DNA of 19,779 nucleotides. Origin: Verrucomicrobiota bacterium. GTDB lineage: Bacteria; Verrucomicrobiota; Verrucomicrobiia; Opitutales; Opitutaceae. The notes under the pieces are model-generated. The model had not been told where the DNA came from. It saw only the letters and a program-made list of their open reading frames with translations, and made no database searches. Positions 1-5,788 of this stretch are shown here, piece by piece. The translations under genes were made by a program, and so were the position numbers. Each line of letters starts with the position of its first letter. The first letter of the stretch is position 1. The DNA lies in the NCBI GenBank assembly GCA_023457035.1, contig JAEWNN010000161.1:1-19779 (forward strand), in the 5' to 3' direction.

Positions 1-67
1 CCCAGAAGCGGCGGGTTTCCGCGGTCAGGTGGGCGGGCGGTTTCGGTGATTTCGTGGTGTCGGTCAT
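1..67 (-). CDS. Phage terminase small subunit-like protein (P27 type), N-terminus only
   Basis: Only the first 22 codons lie inside the window; the gene continues past the left edge. Reading the minus strand from an ATG at 67 gives a Thr/Lys/Pro-rich start followed by PPAHLTAETRRFW. This resembles the opening of P27-family small terminases, where a 'PP.hLs.ea...W' helix starts the conserved domain. Small terminases bind packaging-site DNA and bring it to the large terminase. The gene lies 192 bases downstream of the replication ATPase in the same direction. No good Shine-Dalgarno precedes the ATG, and the frame stays open upstream, so the start is uncertain. Family assignment from so few residues is tentative, but position in an integrase/AlpA/Rep element supports it. 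Confidence 0.45.
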   Translation of the reverse strand, partial: MTDTTKSPKPPAHLTAETRRFW

Positions 68-186
68 AGTGTTTTCGGTCGGTTGGATTTTGAAACGAAC
101 CGGGGAGCGTGCTGTTTGCGCGTGGGACCGGGGTCCGTGGGGGAATCTGCGGGCTGTGGACTTCCTTCCCGCCATCCCCGTGGACT

Positions 187-388
187 ACCGCAGCATCCGC
201 ACCCCCCTGTAAGGGGTGCGGTGATTGCGGTACCGCAGTTGCGGTTGTGTTTGCGGTGGTCATGCGGCCTTCGGTGAAATGCTGTAACCGGCGAGCCCCC
301 AACGGCCTCCGCCTACCGCAACCAGAATGCCGGTGCGCTTCATGTCGCGGTGGTAGTTTTCGGCGCACCGCAAAGAGCAGTTTGCGGT
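187..388. repeat. Iteron-like cluster of TTGCGGT/ACCGCAA, candidate replication origin
   Basis: TTGCGGT occurs at 225-231, 239-245, 251-257 and 382-388, and its complement ACCGCAA at 315-321 and 367-373. The core hexamer also occurs at 217-222 and, inverted, at 187-192 and 232-237. Positions 226-237 form the perfect palindrome TGCGGTACCGCA. The cluster straddles the 3' end of the replication ATPase gene and the gap after it, where phage-satellite and some plasmid origins lie relative to rep. Origin function is inferred; the repeats are seen directly. Confidence 0.5.
197..221. repeat. Perfect 9-bp stem-loop between the replication gene and the terminase-like gene
   Basis: CCGCACCCC (197-205) and GGGGTGCGG (213-221) are exact inverted repeats around a seven-base loop. 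The hairpin lies within the TGCGGT cluster. It could be a weak terminator for the upstream gene on the minus strand, although no T-run follows, or part of an origin. Confidence 0.5.
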
Positions 389-1696
389 GATTTTGATGGC
401 TTCTACCGCCTCGCCGTACTTGAGCCCGGCGGGGTTGGTGAACACGTCGAGGGCGACACGGCGCAATAGTTCGGTGCGCTCGGCAACCTTCTCCTCCCTC
501 GCGGTCCCGACACTCAGGTGCATCCCCGCAGTGGCGTCCCACTTGAACCGGTGCCCGTCGGCCTTTGCGATGTAGCAGTGCCGGCCGCGCTCGCACCAGA
601 TGGTGGTGGTGCCGTCGTCCGCTTTCTCAAGTCGGAGGGTCGTCTCGGCTTTGCGCTCCAATTGGGAACCGAGGTGCCCGCGGGTCTTGCCCGACTCACT
701 GCCCGGGTTGACGTGGAGGACCGAGAGAATCGCCGTGTCGAAGTCGGCGGCGAGTTTGTGCAGCCGCTCAACCGCGGCGAAGGATTCGGCCGGGTCGTTG
801 GGGTCCGCGATGAAGTCGGCCACGCCGTCGAGGATTGCACTGTGCACCCCGCCTGTGGCCTTTCTGGCGCGCTCCAGCTCGGCGGCGAGCACGTCCAGGC
901 GCTTTGCCGTTGGTATCTGCAAGAGGCTGTAGGATCGCAGCCAATCCGGGCAGGTGGCCCCGGTGCGGCGGAGTGCGGTTGCCACCACGCCGTGGTGGTC
1001 CGCCGGGCTTTGCTCGGTGTCGAAGTGCACGACGGCGCGCCCGTGCTCGTTCTCGCTGCCGATGCCGAGGGTGTCGCCGTCTCCGGTCGTGGAGGCGAGG
1101 AAGGCGCCCACGACGGCAGACTTGCCGGCCTTCGGCAGTGCGATGATGGCGCCGAGGTTGCCCGGGGTGGCGATCACCTTCCTGTCGAGTGTGTAGATTG
1201 GCCGGGGGCGTGGCGGTGGGTTCGATTCGTCGAAGCGGTAGGCGTCGAGGGCAAGCGCACCGGAAGCCGGCGCGGTGAGCACGCGAATTGTTTCCGCGGT
1301 GAACTCGTCCAGCTCGCGCCCTTCCTCGGCGGCGAGGGCGAGGAGCTTGCCGGCGTCGCGAATCTGGCGCCGGCGGTGGAGGGCGCGGAGTTCTGTCAGC
1401 GAGTCGCCGAAATATGCGGACGTCGGCGCGGCCTCGGCAAGCAGGTGTAGGTCGACAAGCGCCACCCGCTCACGGAGCGCGGCGGCGGCGGAATCCACCC
1501 CAACGGCCTTGCCTGCGGCGTGAAGCTGGGCGGCGGCGGCGAATGCCTCGTGCGCGACAGGGTCCGCGCTAAAGTGGCCGGGCGTGATGTCAGCGACGCG
1601 TTGCCAGTCGGATCCGCTGCCGAGGTCTTGGCAGTTGAGCAGCCAACCGGCGACGATGCGCTCGGCGCGGGCGTCAGTGATAGGGGCGGCCGTCAT
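260..1696 (-). CDS. RepA-like AAA ATPase with DnaB-N-like domain (replication helicase/initiator of the element)
   Basis: The protein has 478 residues. Residues about 10-135 resemble the DnaB N-terminal helical domain: a start like 'AERIVAGWLL', then 'DPVAHEAFAAAAQLHAAGK' and a run of helices. Residues about 165-385 form a RecA/RepA-type ATPase core. Walker A is LPKAGKS (187-193), Walker B is AILDG (287-291), and a later KTRGHLGSQLERKAET segment (about 337-352) is typical of RepA-like hexameric helicases. The last 80 residues look like a winged helix. It probably unwinds or initiates replication of the excised element. Its ATG overlaps the stop of the preceding small gene by 4 bases (ATGA), implying translational coupling. 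Iteron-like repeats cover its 3' end. Whether it acts as initiator, helicase or both cannot be told from sequence. Confidence 0.85.
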   Translation of the reverse strand: MTAAPITDARAERIVAGWLLNCQDLGSGSDWQRVADITPGHFSADPVAHEAFAAAAQLHAAGKAVGVDSAAAALRERVALVDLHLLAEAAPTSAYFGDSLTELRALHRRRQIRDAGKLLALAAEEGRELDEFTAETIRVLTAPASGALALDAYRFDESNPPPRPRPIYTLDRKVIATPGNLGAIIALPKAGKSAVVGAFLASTTGDGDTLGIGSENEHGRAVVHFDTEQSPADHHGVVATALRRTGATCPDWLRSYSLLQIPTAKRLDVLAAELERARKATGGVHSAILDGVADFIADPNDPAESFAAVERLHKLAADFDTAILSVLHVNPGSESGKTRGHLGSQLERKAETTLRLEKADDGTTTIWCERGRHCYIAKADGHRFKWDATAGMHLSVGTAREEKVAERTELLRRVALDVFTNPAGLKYGEAVEAIKITANCSLRCAENYHRDMKRTGILVAVGGGRWGLAGYSISPKAA

Positions 1697-1887
1697 TCAT
1701 CACCGCCCTTCAGCCCTTCCTGGAGTCGCGCCAGCTCGCGCCGTGCACGCTCTCGATCGGCGGCGTCCTGCTGGACTAGCTCGCCCGCCGTGATGGGTTC
1801 GGCGCGCTCGGGGACGAAGCGGGCGGGAATCGCCAGCTCCATCTGGCGCTCGGCCTGCATGTCGTGGAGGCAGTCAGCGGCGCCCAT
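1693..1887 (-). CDS. Small hypothetical protein of the element (64 aa)
   Basis: I do not recognise this protein. It is 64 residues, mostly helical and charged, with a C-terminal Arg/Glu-rich helix (DAADRERARRELARL) that could form a coiled coil. The start at 1887 is preferred over the longer possibility at 1968. A strong AGGAGGGG Shine-Dalgarno lies nine bases upstream of 1887, and this start overlaps the upstream 50-aa gene by only 14 bases instead of 95. Its stop overlaps the start of the replication ATPase by 4 bases. Tight packing suggests a small accessory or regulatory role in replication, but there is no direct evidence. Confidence 0.65.
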   Translation of the reverse strand: MGAADCLHDMQAERQMELAIPARFVPERAEPITAGELVQQDAADRERARRELARLQEGLKGGDE

Positions 1888-2026
1888 AATGAGAAGCCCC
1901 TCCTCGTAGCTCGAACGGGTCCAAGCGGGCGCGGCGCGAGCGGCGGCGGCCGCCGAGAATGTCGGCAATCAGTCGGCGAGTGCTCGCGCTCTGCCGGTTG
2001 GCGCGGAGGTGGCGGGAGTGACTCAC
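1874..2026 (-). CDS. Very small basic protein of the element (50 aa, GTG start)
   Basis: The 50-residue product is strongly basic: RHLRANRQS near the start, then GGRRRSRRARLD. The GTG start overlaps the TGA stop of the helix-turn-helix gene (GTGA, 4 bases), and GGAGGG lies four bases before it. This is good evidence for a coupled gene although it is very short. The next small gene begins inside its last codons. The family is not recognised. The Arg-rich composition would fit nucleic-acid binding, which is inference. Confidence 0.55.
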   Translation of the reverse strand: MSHSRHLRANRQSASTRRLIADILGGRRRSRRARLDPFELRGGASHYGRR

Positions 2027-2250
2027 GCGGCCCTCCGTTTCTGCCCGACGCTGCGGGAGTCGAGCCACGCGCGGAGCGCCGATTCTTCGAATACGATACG
2101 ACGCGCCCCGAGACGAACGAACGGGACGCCGTTACGGTGCACGAACTGCCAGAATGCCGAGTCGTCTTTGTGCCCGGTGATGGGCTTGACGATCTCCTTC
2201 CCCAAGAACTTCGCGCCGGCGAGCGGCTGTGTGTTGGTTTGCGTTGCCAT
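2023..2250 (-). CDS. AlpA/excisionase-like helix-turn-helix protein (75 aa)
   Basis: The 75-residue product has the compact winged-helix layout of AlpA/MerR-type excisionases. A helix and turn around residues 29-40 (DDSAFWQFVHRNG) lead into VPFVRLGARRIVFEESALRAWLDSR, the usual 'P..r.g.r..rf....l..wl' recognition and wing segment. Such proteins direct integrase toward excision or activate element genes. In Gram-negative phage satellites the AlpA protein is the derepressible master activator. The gene follows the 231-aa gene by 31 bases and overlaps the next small gene by 4. An AAGAGGAG ribosome-binding site is separated from the ATG by a hairpin at 2251-2268. Confidence 0.75.
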   Translation of the reverse strand: MATQTNTQPLAGAKFLGKEIVKPITGHKDDSAFWQFVHRNGVPFVRLGARRIVFEESALRAWLDSRSVGQKRRAA

Positions 2251-2275
2251 GCCGCGACAAAGCGCGGCTCCTCTT
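2251..2275 (-). promoter_or_regulatory. Hairpin between ribosome-binding site and start codon of the AlpA-like gene
   Basis: On the minus strand AAGAGGAG (2275-2269) is followed immediately by GCCGCG, a six-base loop and CGCGGC (2268-2251), then the ATG. The 18-base gap is too long for normal initiation unless the hairpin folds and brings the two together. Alternatively the hairpin hides the start. Either way it could control synthesis of the excisionase/activator. Confidence 0.4.
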
Positions 2276-2281
2276 GCACAC

Positions 2282-2977
2282 TCAGCGATTCAACCTCTTC
2301 ACGGAAGGGTTACGTGAACTCCGGATCCGCCTCCATCGCGTGACTAGATTCCGCCAGCTCCCATTCGCCATTCCGTATTCTTTCTTTGCCCACTGCGGAA
2401 GGTTATCAATCAATTCTTGTGCGGTCGCGTTCTCATAGCTGGCGCACTTCTGCGCCGCCTCATCTAGCGCGACGAACTTCATCGCGCGGCCTCCTCGTTT
2501 GAATTGAGGAAGTGCTTCAACTGCGCGCTTTCTCAAGAACTCATGGCAAGCGCCGAGCTCAACACAATGGACCGCGGCGGATTCGAGATCATTCAATCTC
2601 TCGATACAGTCCCGGATTGCGGCCATTGAAAACCAAGCATCTTTCATTCGCTCCTCCGGCTCAGTGAGGGGGCGGGCGGTCATTCCAGCATCCACAAGGC
2701 GGTTGTGGTCGTCCACGAAGCGATTTCTCTGGCCCTCAAGCGTCCGCCGCTCGTTCGGCGTAAGGCATTCATTCCGTAATCGATTCTTGGCGTCTGCCAG
2801 ATGTCTTTCATAACTGTCGACTGCCTCCCGCGTGGTGAAGATCACCGCCTGCTTTGACCACGGAATCCCGAGGATCTTGCCAAACCTGACGAACTCGCGT
2901 TCTAGGTCCCGCGCATATCGTGCGAGCCTGTCGCCGGGCTTGTCCCCCGGATGCCTCACAAGTGGGTTATCAGCCAT
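2282..2977 (-). CDS. Hypothetical element protein, 231 aa, low-GC
   Basis: The family is not recognised. The protein is charged and mostly helical. The C-terminal quarter (ATAQELIDNLPQWAKKEYG then SWRNLVTRWRRIR, ending in basic residues) looks like a nucleic-acid-binding helical region. There are no signal peptide or membrane segments and no catalytic motif that I can name. Base composition is visibly lower in GC than the genes on both sides, suggesting independent acquisition as cargo. The start is well supported: AAGGAGG lies seven bases upstream, and the ATG overlaps the integrase stop by 8 bases. Placement between int and alpA is where satellites and islands often carry accessory (for example anti-phage) genes. 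That is context only. Confidence 0.75.
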   Translation of the reverse strand: MADNPLVRHPGDKPGDRLARYARDLEREFVRFGKILGIPWSKQAVIFTTREAVDSYERHLADAKNRLRNECLTPNERRTLEGQRNRFVDDHNRLVDAGMTARPLTEPEERMKDAWFSMAAIRDCIERLNDLESAAVHCVELGACHEFLRKRAVEALPQFKRGGRAMKFVALDEAAQKCASYENATAQELIDNLPQWAKKEYGMANGSWRNLVTRWRRIRSSRNPSVKRLNR

Positions 2978-4232
2978 TGGCGGCCTCCTTCATCTCGAAC
3001 ACTTCCCCGCCCTTGGCGCGCCGCACCACCTCGTCCGGCGTGAGCGTGAACCACTCTTTGCCCTCGTCCTCTGTGACGAGTTGCCGGTAGTGGCGGAAGA
3101 TCTTCGTCGGCGACGTGCCGCAATCGAGCGCAGTCCGGTTGATGTCGCCCGATGATGCCGCGGCGTGGGAAATGAAGCTGTGGCGGAATGCGTTTTCCGG
3201 TAGCTCGATCTTCTGAGCCGCGGCGAGGTCGCGCACGCGCTCCACGTCAACGACGCTGCGGCAGACGCGCCCTTTGCGGTCATTGCAGAGTAGGAGCCAA
3301 TCCCGCGCGGCGTCGCAGATGGGAACGAGCCGAAAAGCCGGGGTGTTGGGCTTGGCGCCAGAAACCCGCAGATGCCCGCCCTTCAAGTCGACGTCCTCCC
3401 ATTGCTGCCGGTGCACCTCGTCACTGCGCATCCCGCAAAGGGCGGCGAGGGCAAGCGGGGCGATCAATTCCGGCCGCTCGGCGCGCACAATCCCGAGCAA
3501 TTGGGCCAACGTCGCGGCCTTGATGATCCCGATGCGGTTCGGCCGCTCCCGGGCCTTGTCGACGGCCTCGGCGACCGTCTGCGCATCCTTGGGCAAGAAA
3601 CCGTTCTTGCGGGCCCACGCCCAAAGCGTCCGGCAACGAGTCAGCGCGGTGTTGTGGTAAACGGGGTGCGGGTAGCGTTCTTGCAGCCATGCCCCGAGCG
3701 CAAGCGGGGAAACCGTGTCCATGAGCACTCCGCCGAACCGCGCGCGCAGGTGTTCGAGCGGCTTGTAGGTCTTCTTCGTCTTCACCCCTCCGGCAATCTT
3801 GGCCTTCAGAAAGCGGTCGATGGTTTCGCCTACCATCGTGGGCTTGTAGGCCGTCCCCTGCTTGGCGGCCCAAGCCTCGGCGGCCTGGATGAGCATGCCG
3901 CCAGTGAGCTCCCGAGCGCGCTTCCACTCCCCGAGTGCGGAGACTAGTGGAACGTCCCCAACAAGGCGGCGGGCCTCGGCGAGGGTCGCGGCGTCCTCGA
4001 TCGTCAACTCGGCGGCAGCGTCGACCTTTCCGGCGGCGAGTTGGTCGAGCTTGAGCTTCCCCTCCTCCACTGCCGCGGACGAACTGGCGAACTGCTTGGT
4101 GTGGCGGGCCCCGCCAGCGTGCCAGCTCAGGGTGAACAGGGTTTGAGCCGGGCGCCCCGTGCGGGCGGGTCTCTGCACCTTGTAGACCTTCACAACCACC
4201 GAACCGCGCTTGAGCGTTTGGGGGTATTTCAT
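2970..4232 (-). CDS. int: Tyrosine recombinase / phage-type integrase
   Basis: The protein has 420 residues with a basic N-terminal arm-binding part, a SAM-like core-binding domain (about 130-235) and a catalytic domain (about 240-395). Visible catalytic positions are Arg269 (CGMRSDEV), Lys294 (SGAKP), Arg350 (AFRH) and the nucleophile Tyr382 (RHYRQLV). The canonical first His of the HxLRH box is Asn (NAFRH), and the second His/Trp position is Thr (CGTSP). The start at 4232 is chosen over an upstream ATG at 4295 because AGGA lies eight bases before it and the extra residues do not resemble the family. It catalyses integration and excision and is the outermost gene, next to the presumed attachment site. 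It heads the minus-strand gene array of the element. Confidence 0.9.
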   Translation of the reverse strand: MKYPQTLKRGSVVVKVYKVQRPARTGRPAQTLFTLSWHAGGARHTKQFASSSAAVEEGKLKLDQLAAGKVDAAAELTIEDAATLAEARRLVGDVPLVSALGEWKRARELTGGMLIQAAEAWAAKQGTAYKPTMVGETIDRFLKAKIAGGVKTKKTYKPLEHLRARFGGVLMDTVSPLALGAWLQERYPHPVYHNTALTRCRTLWAWARKNGFLPKDAQTVAEAVDKARERPNRIGIIKAATLAQLLGIVRAERPELIAPLALAALCGMRSDEVHRQQWEDVDLKGGHLRVSGAKPNTPAFRLVPICDAARDWLLLCNDRKGRVCRSVVDVERVRDLAAAQKIELPENAFRHSFISHAAASSGDINRTALDCGTSPTKIFRHYRQLVTEDEGKEWFTLTPDEVVRRAKGGEVFEMKEAANG

Positions 4233-4243
4233 GCCCCGAGTCC

Positions 4244-4262
4244 TGCCACACATTGCCACACA
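4244..4262. repeat. Direct repeat TGCCACACA upstream of int
   Basis: TGCCACACA occurs at 4244-4252 and again at 4254-4262, one helical turn apart and 12-30 bases upstream of the integrase start. This spacing fits an operator or an integrase arm-type site. No regulator is assigned. Confidence 0.35.
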
Positions 4263-4321
4263 CACAAGCGCATTCTTGCGCCCTTTTTCGCCCATTTACC
4301 TACGATGGAGCGAGGGTCGTT

Positions 4322-4342
4322 TGGTGCCCACTCTGGGCACCA
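4322..4342. other. Candidate right attachment site (tRNA 3'-end-like inverted repeat)
   Basis: TGGTGCCCA (4322-4330) and TGGGCACCA (4334-4342) are perfect 9-bp inverted repeats around CTC. The right arm ends in GGGCACCA, like an acceptor stem with discriminator base and CCA (as in several tRNA-Phe genes), and an intrinsic terminator follows directly. No complete tRNA can be folded from the bases to the left, so this looks like the duplicated 3' end left by integration. The intact tRNA would then be at the far end of the element. Confidence 0.4.
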
Positions 4343-4347
4343 TCTCG

Positions 4348-4376
4348 AAACCCGCCGCATGGCGGGTTTTCTTTTT
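4348..4376 (+). terminator. Intrinsic terminator after the tRNA-like 3' end
   Basis: AAACCCGCC (4348-4356) pairs perfectly with GGCGGGTTT (4361-4369) across a GCAT loop and is followed by a T-rich run to 4376. No protein gene on the plus strand precedes it. It therefore most likely terminated an RNA gene disrupted or displaced by the element. Confidence 0.7.
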
Positions 4377-4500
4377 CCGGGGCCGGGCGAGCACCGGCGC
4401 ATCTCTGCTCCAGCCAATCGTTAACGGAATCGGCCGCAGAATTCGGCGGCGAATTTGAACGTTCCGCGTCGGCCTGCGTCTCTCCCCACCGCAAGAGAGT

Positions 4501-4582
4501 ATGCAAGGCTAGTATCACTTACTAGTTTGTAGTTTGATAAGTCGGCTAAAGCGCCCGGGCAACCGGGCGCTTTAGCCGTTTT
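4501..4582 (+). repeat. Structured repeat unit, copy 1 (small stem plus 16-bp GCAA-loop hairpin and T-run)
   Basis: A short stem (CTAGTA/TACTAG, 4509-4525) is followed by TAGTTTGTAGTTTG and then by CGGCTAAAGCGCCCGG (4543-4558), loop GCAA, exact complement (4563-4578) and TTTT. The unit is repeated with changes at 4815-4893. It can act as a terminator or be the 3' end of a small RNA. No gene reading into it from the left is evident. Confidence 0.6.
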
Positions 4583-4814
4583 AGGGACCGGAGCTCCGGC
4601 TCCGCGGAGCCCAGGCCGCGACACCCCACCAAACGCCGCCCGGTTCCGCCGCGGCCGACCGCACCCAATTTTCGTATCCGGCTAATAACTTCTGGAGCCG
4701 ACGGAGCACCGGCCCGGCAGGGTACGGATGCCACAGAAAACGCCGCCGCCGAAAAAAAGTTTCCGTAGTTTGAACGAAACGCACCCGCCGACGTCTTTCC
4801 CAGTGTTACAGGGT

Positions 4815-4893
4815 TTGCAGGGCTAGTTGCTATTAGTTTGTAGTTTGTCAGTCGGCTGAAGCGCTCGGGAAACCGAGCGCTTCAGCCGTTTTT
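4815..4893 (+). repeat. Structured repeat unit, copy 2 (16-bp GAAA-loop hairpin and T-run) upstream of rsmE
   Basis: This is the second copy of the unit at 4501-4582. It shares GCA-GGCTAGT and TAGTTTGTAGTTTG, then CGGCTGAAGCGCTCGG (4853-4868), loop GAAA, exact complement (4873-4888) and five T. It ends 73 bases before the rsmE start. Relative to copy 1 the stem has changed at two base pairs, and both strands changed together. Confidence 0.6.
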
Positions 4894-4966
4894 GGACCTC
4901 GCGTCCGCGCCCCAGGCGCAGAAAACGCGTTTGCCTCCCCCCGGCCCCGCGGGATCGCATGGAACC

Positions 4967-5722
4967 ATGCCCGACTTCCGCGTCTTTTGCACTCCCCCGA
5001 CCCACGAACCGGCGGAGATCCTCCTCGAGGAGACCGAGGCCCACCACCTCGTCTCCGTCAACCGTGCCCGAGTGGGCGATACCGTCGTCGCCTTCGACGG
5101 CGCCGGTCACGAGTGGATCTGCGAACTGGCCGCGCTCGGCAAACGCGACGCCCGCCTGAAGGTGCGTTTTCCCCAGAAGATGCGTCCGTTGCCCTACGCC
5201 GTCACGCTCGGCCAGGCGCTGCCGAAGGGCAAGTACATGGACGCCATCGTGCGCAAGGCCACCGAGATCGGGGTCGCCGGCATCGTCCCCCTGGTCAGCG
5301 AGCGCACCGAGGTGCAGCTCGAGTCCGACCGCGAGGAAACCAAGATCGAGAAGTGGCGCGCGGCCGCCATCGAGGCCGCTAAGCAGTGCGGCAACGCCTT
5401 CCTCCCCGCGATCCAGCCCGTGCAGCGCGCCACCGCCTTCATGGAGTCCACCAAGGGCTTCGATCTGAAGCTCATCGCCAGCCTCCAGCCCGGGGCCAAG
5501 TCCCTCAAAACCGTGCTCGCCCGCTTCCGCGAGGAGAAGGGCCGAGCGCCACAGAAGGTTCTTTGGCTCGTCGGCCCCGAGGGCGACTTCACGCCGGCGG
5601 AGATGAGCATCTCCAAAAACGCCGGCTTCGAGCCCATCACCCTCGGGCCGCTCGTGCTGCGCTGCGAGACCGCCGCGGTGTACGCGCTGAGCATCCTCAG
5701 CTACGAATTGCAGAACACCTGA
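4967..5722 (+). CDS. rsmE: 16S rRNA (uracil1498-N3)-methyltransferase RsmE
   Basis: The 251-residue protein matches the RsmE family (SPOUT fold) in length and motifs. An N-terminal PUA-like domain (about 1-70) begins PDFRVFCTPP and contains EAHHLVSVNRARVGD. The SPOUT domain has KGKYMDAIVRKATEIGV, KQCGNAFLP, the SAM-knot motif LVGPEGDFTPAE (about 202-213) and the terminal LGPLVLRCETAAVYAL. It methylates N3 of U1498 in 16S rRNA on the 30S subunit, using S-adenosylmethionine. The start at 4967 gives the family-typical N-terminus; an in-frame extension upstream to 4892 lacks family similarity and runs into the hairpin. It is convergent with creD, and a large palindrome lies between them. Confidence 0.93.
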   Translation: MPDFRVFCTPPTHEPAEILLEETEAHHLVSVNRARVGDTVVAFDGAGHEWICELAALGKRDARLKVRFPQKMRPLPYAVTLGQALPKGKYMDAIVRKATEIGVAGIVPLVSERTEVQLESDREETKIEKWRAAAIEAAKQCGNAFLPAIQPVQRATAFMESTKGFDLKLIASLQPGAKSLKTVLARFREEKGRAPQKVLWLVGPEGDFTPAEMSISKNAGFEPITLGPLVLRCETAAVYALSILSYELQNT

Positions 5723-5744
5723 GTGCGCCCGCCGCCGCGCTCCG

Positions 5745-5776
5745 CCACCATCCGGGCCCGCGGGCCCGGATGGTGG
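5745..5776. terminator. 32-bp perfect palindrome between convergent rsmE and creD
   Basis: CCACCATCCGGGCCCG (5745-5760) is followed directly by its exact complement (5761-5776). It can fold as a 14-bp hairpin with a CGCG loop on either strand and lies in the 66-base gap between the two stop codons. It probably serves as a bidirectional terminator, although no T-run follows on either side. Confidence 0.6.
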
Positions 5777-5788
5777 TCGCCCGCCGCT

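Noticed and set aside
187..388. CRISPR array
   Set aside because: Repeats are only 7 bp, in both orientations and irregularly spaced, with no constant spacer length and no cas genes.
518..1450. 310-codon frame on the plus strand opposite the replication ATPase
   Set aside because: Antisense shadow; the minus strand has Walker A and B motifs and coupled start.
4233..4295. Integrase start at 4295
   Set aside because: The added 21 residues are unlike the family, and no ribosome-binding site is evident. 4232 has AGGA at eight bases.
4300..4342. A complete tRNA gene
   Set aside because: The bases before GGGCACCA do not give a T-arm with TTCGA-type loop or any cloverleaf. Only a 3'-end-like fragment is supportable.
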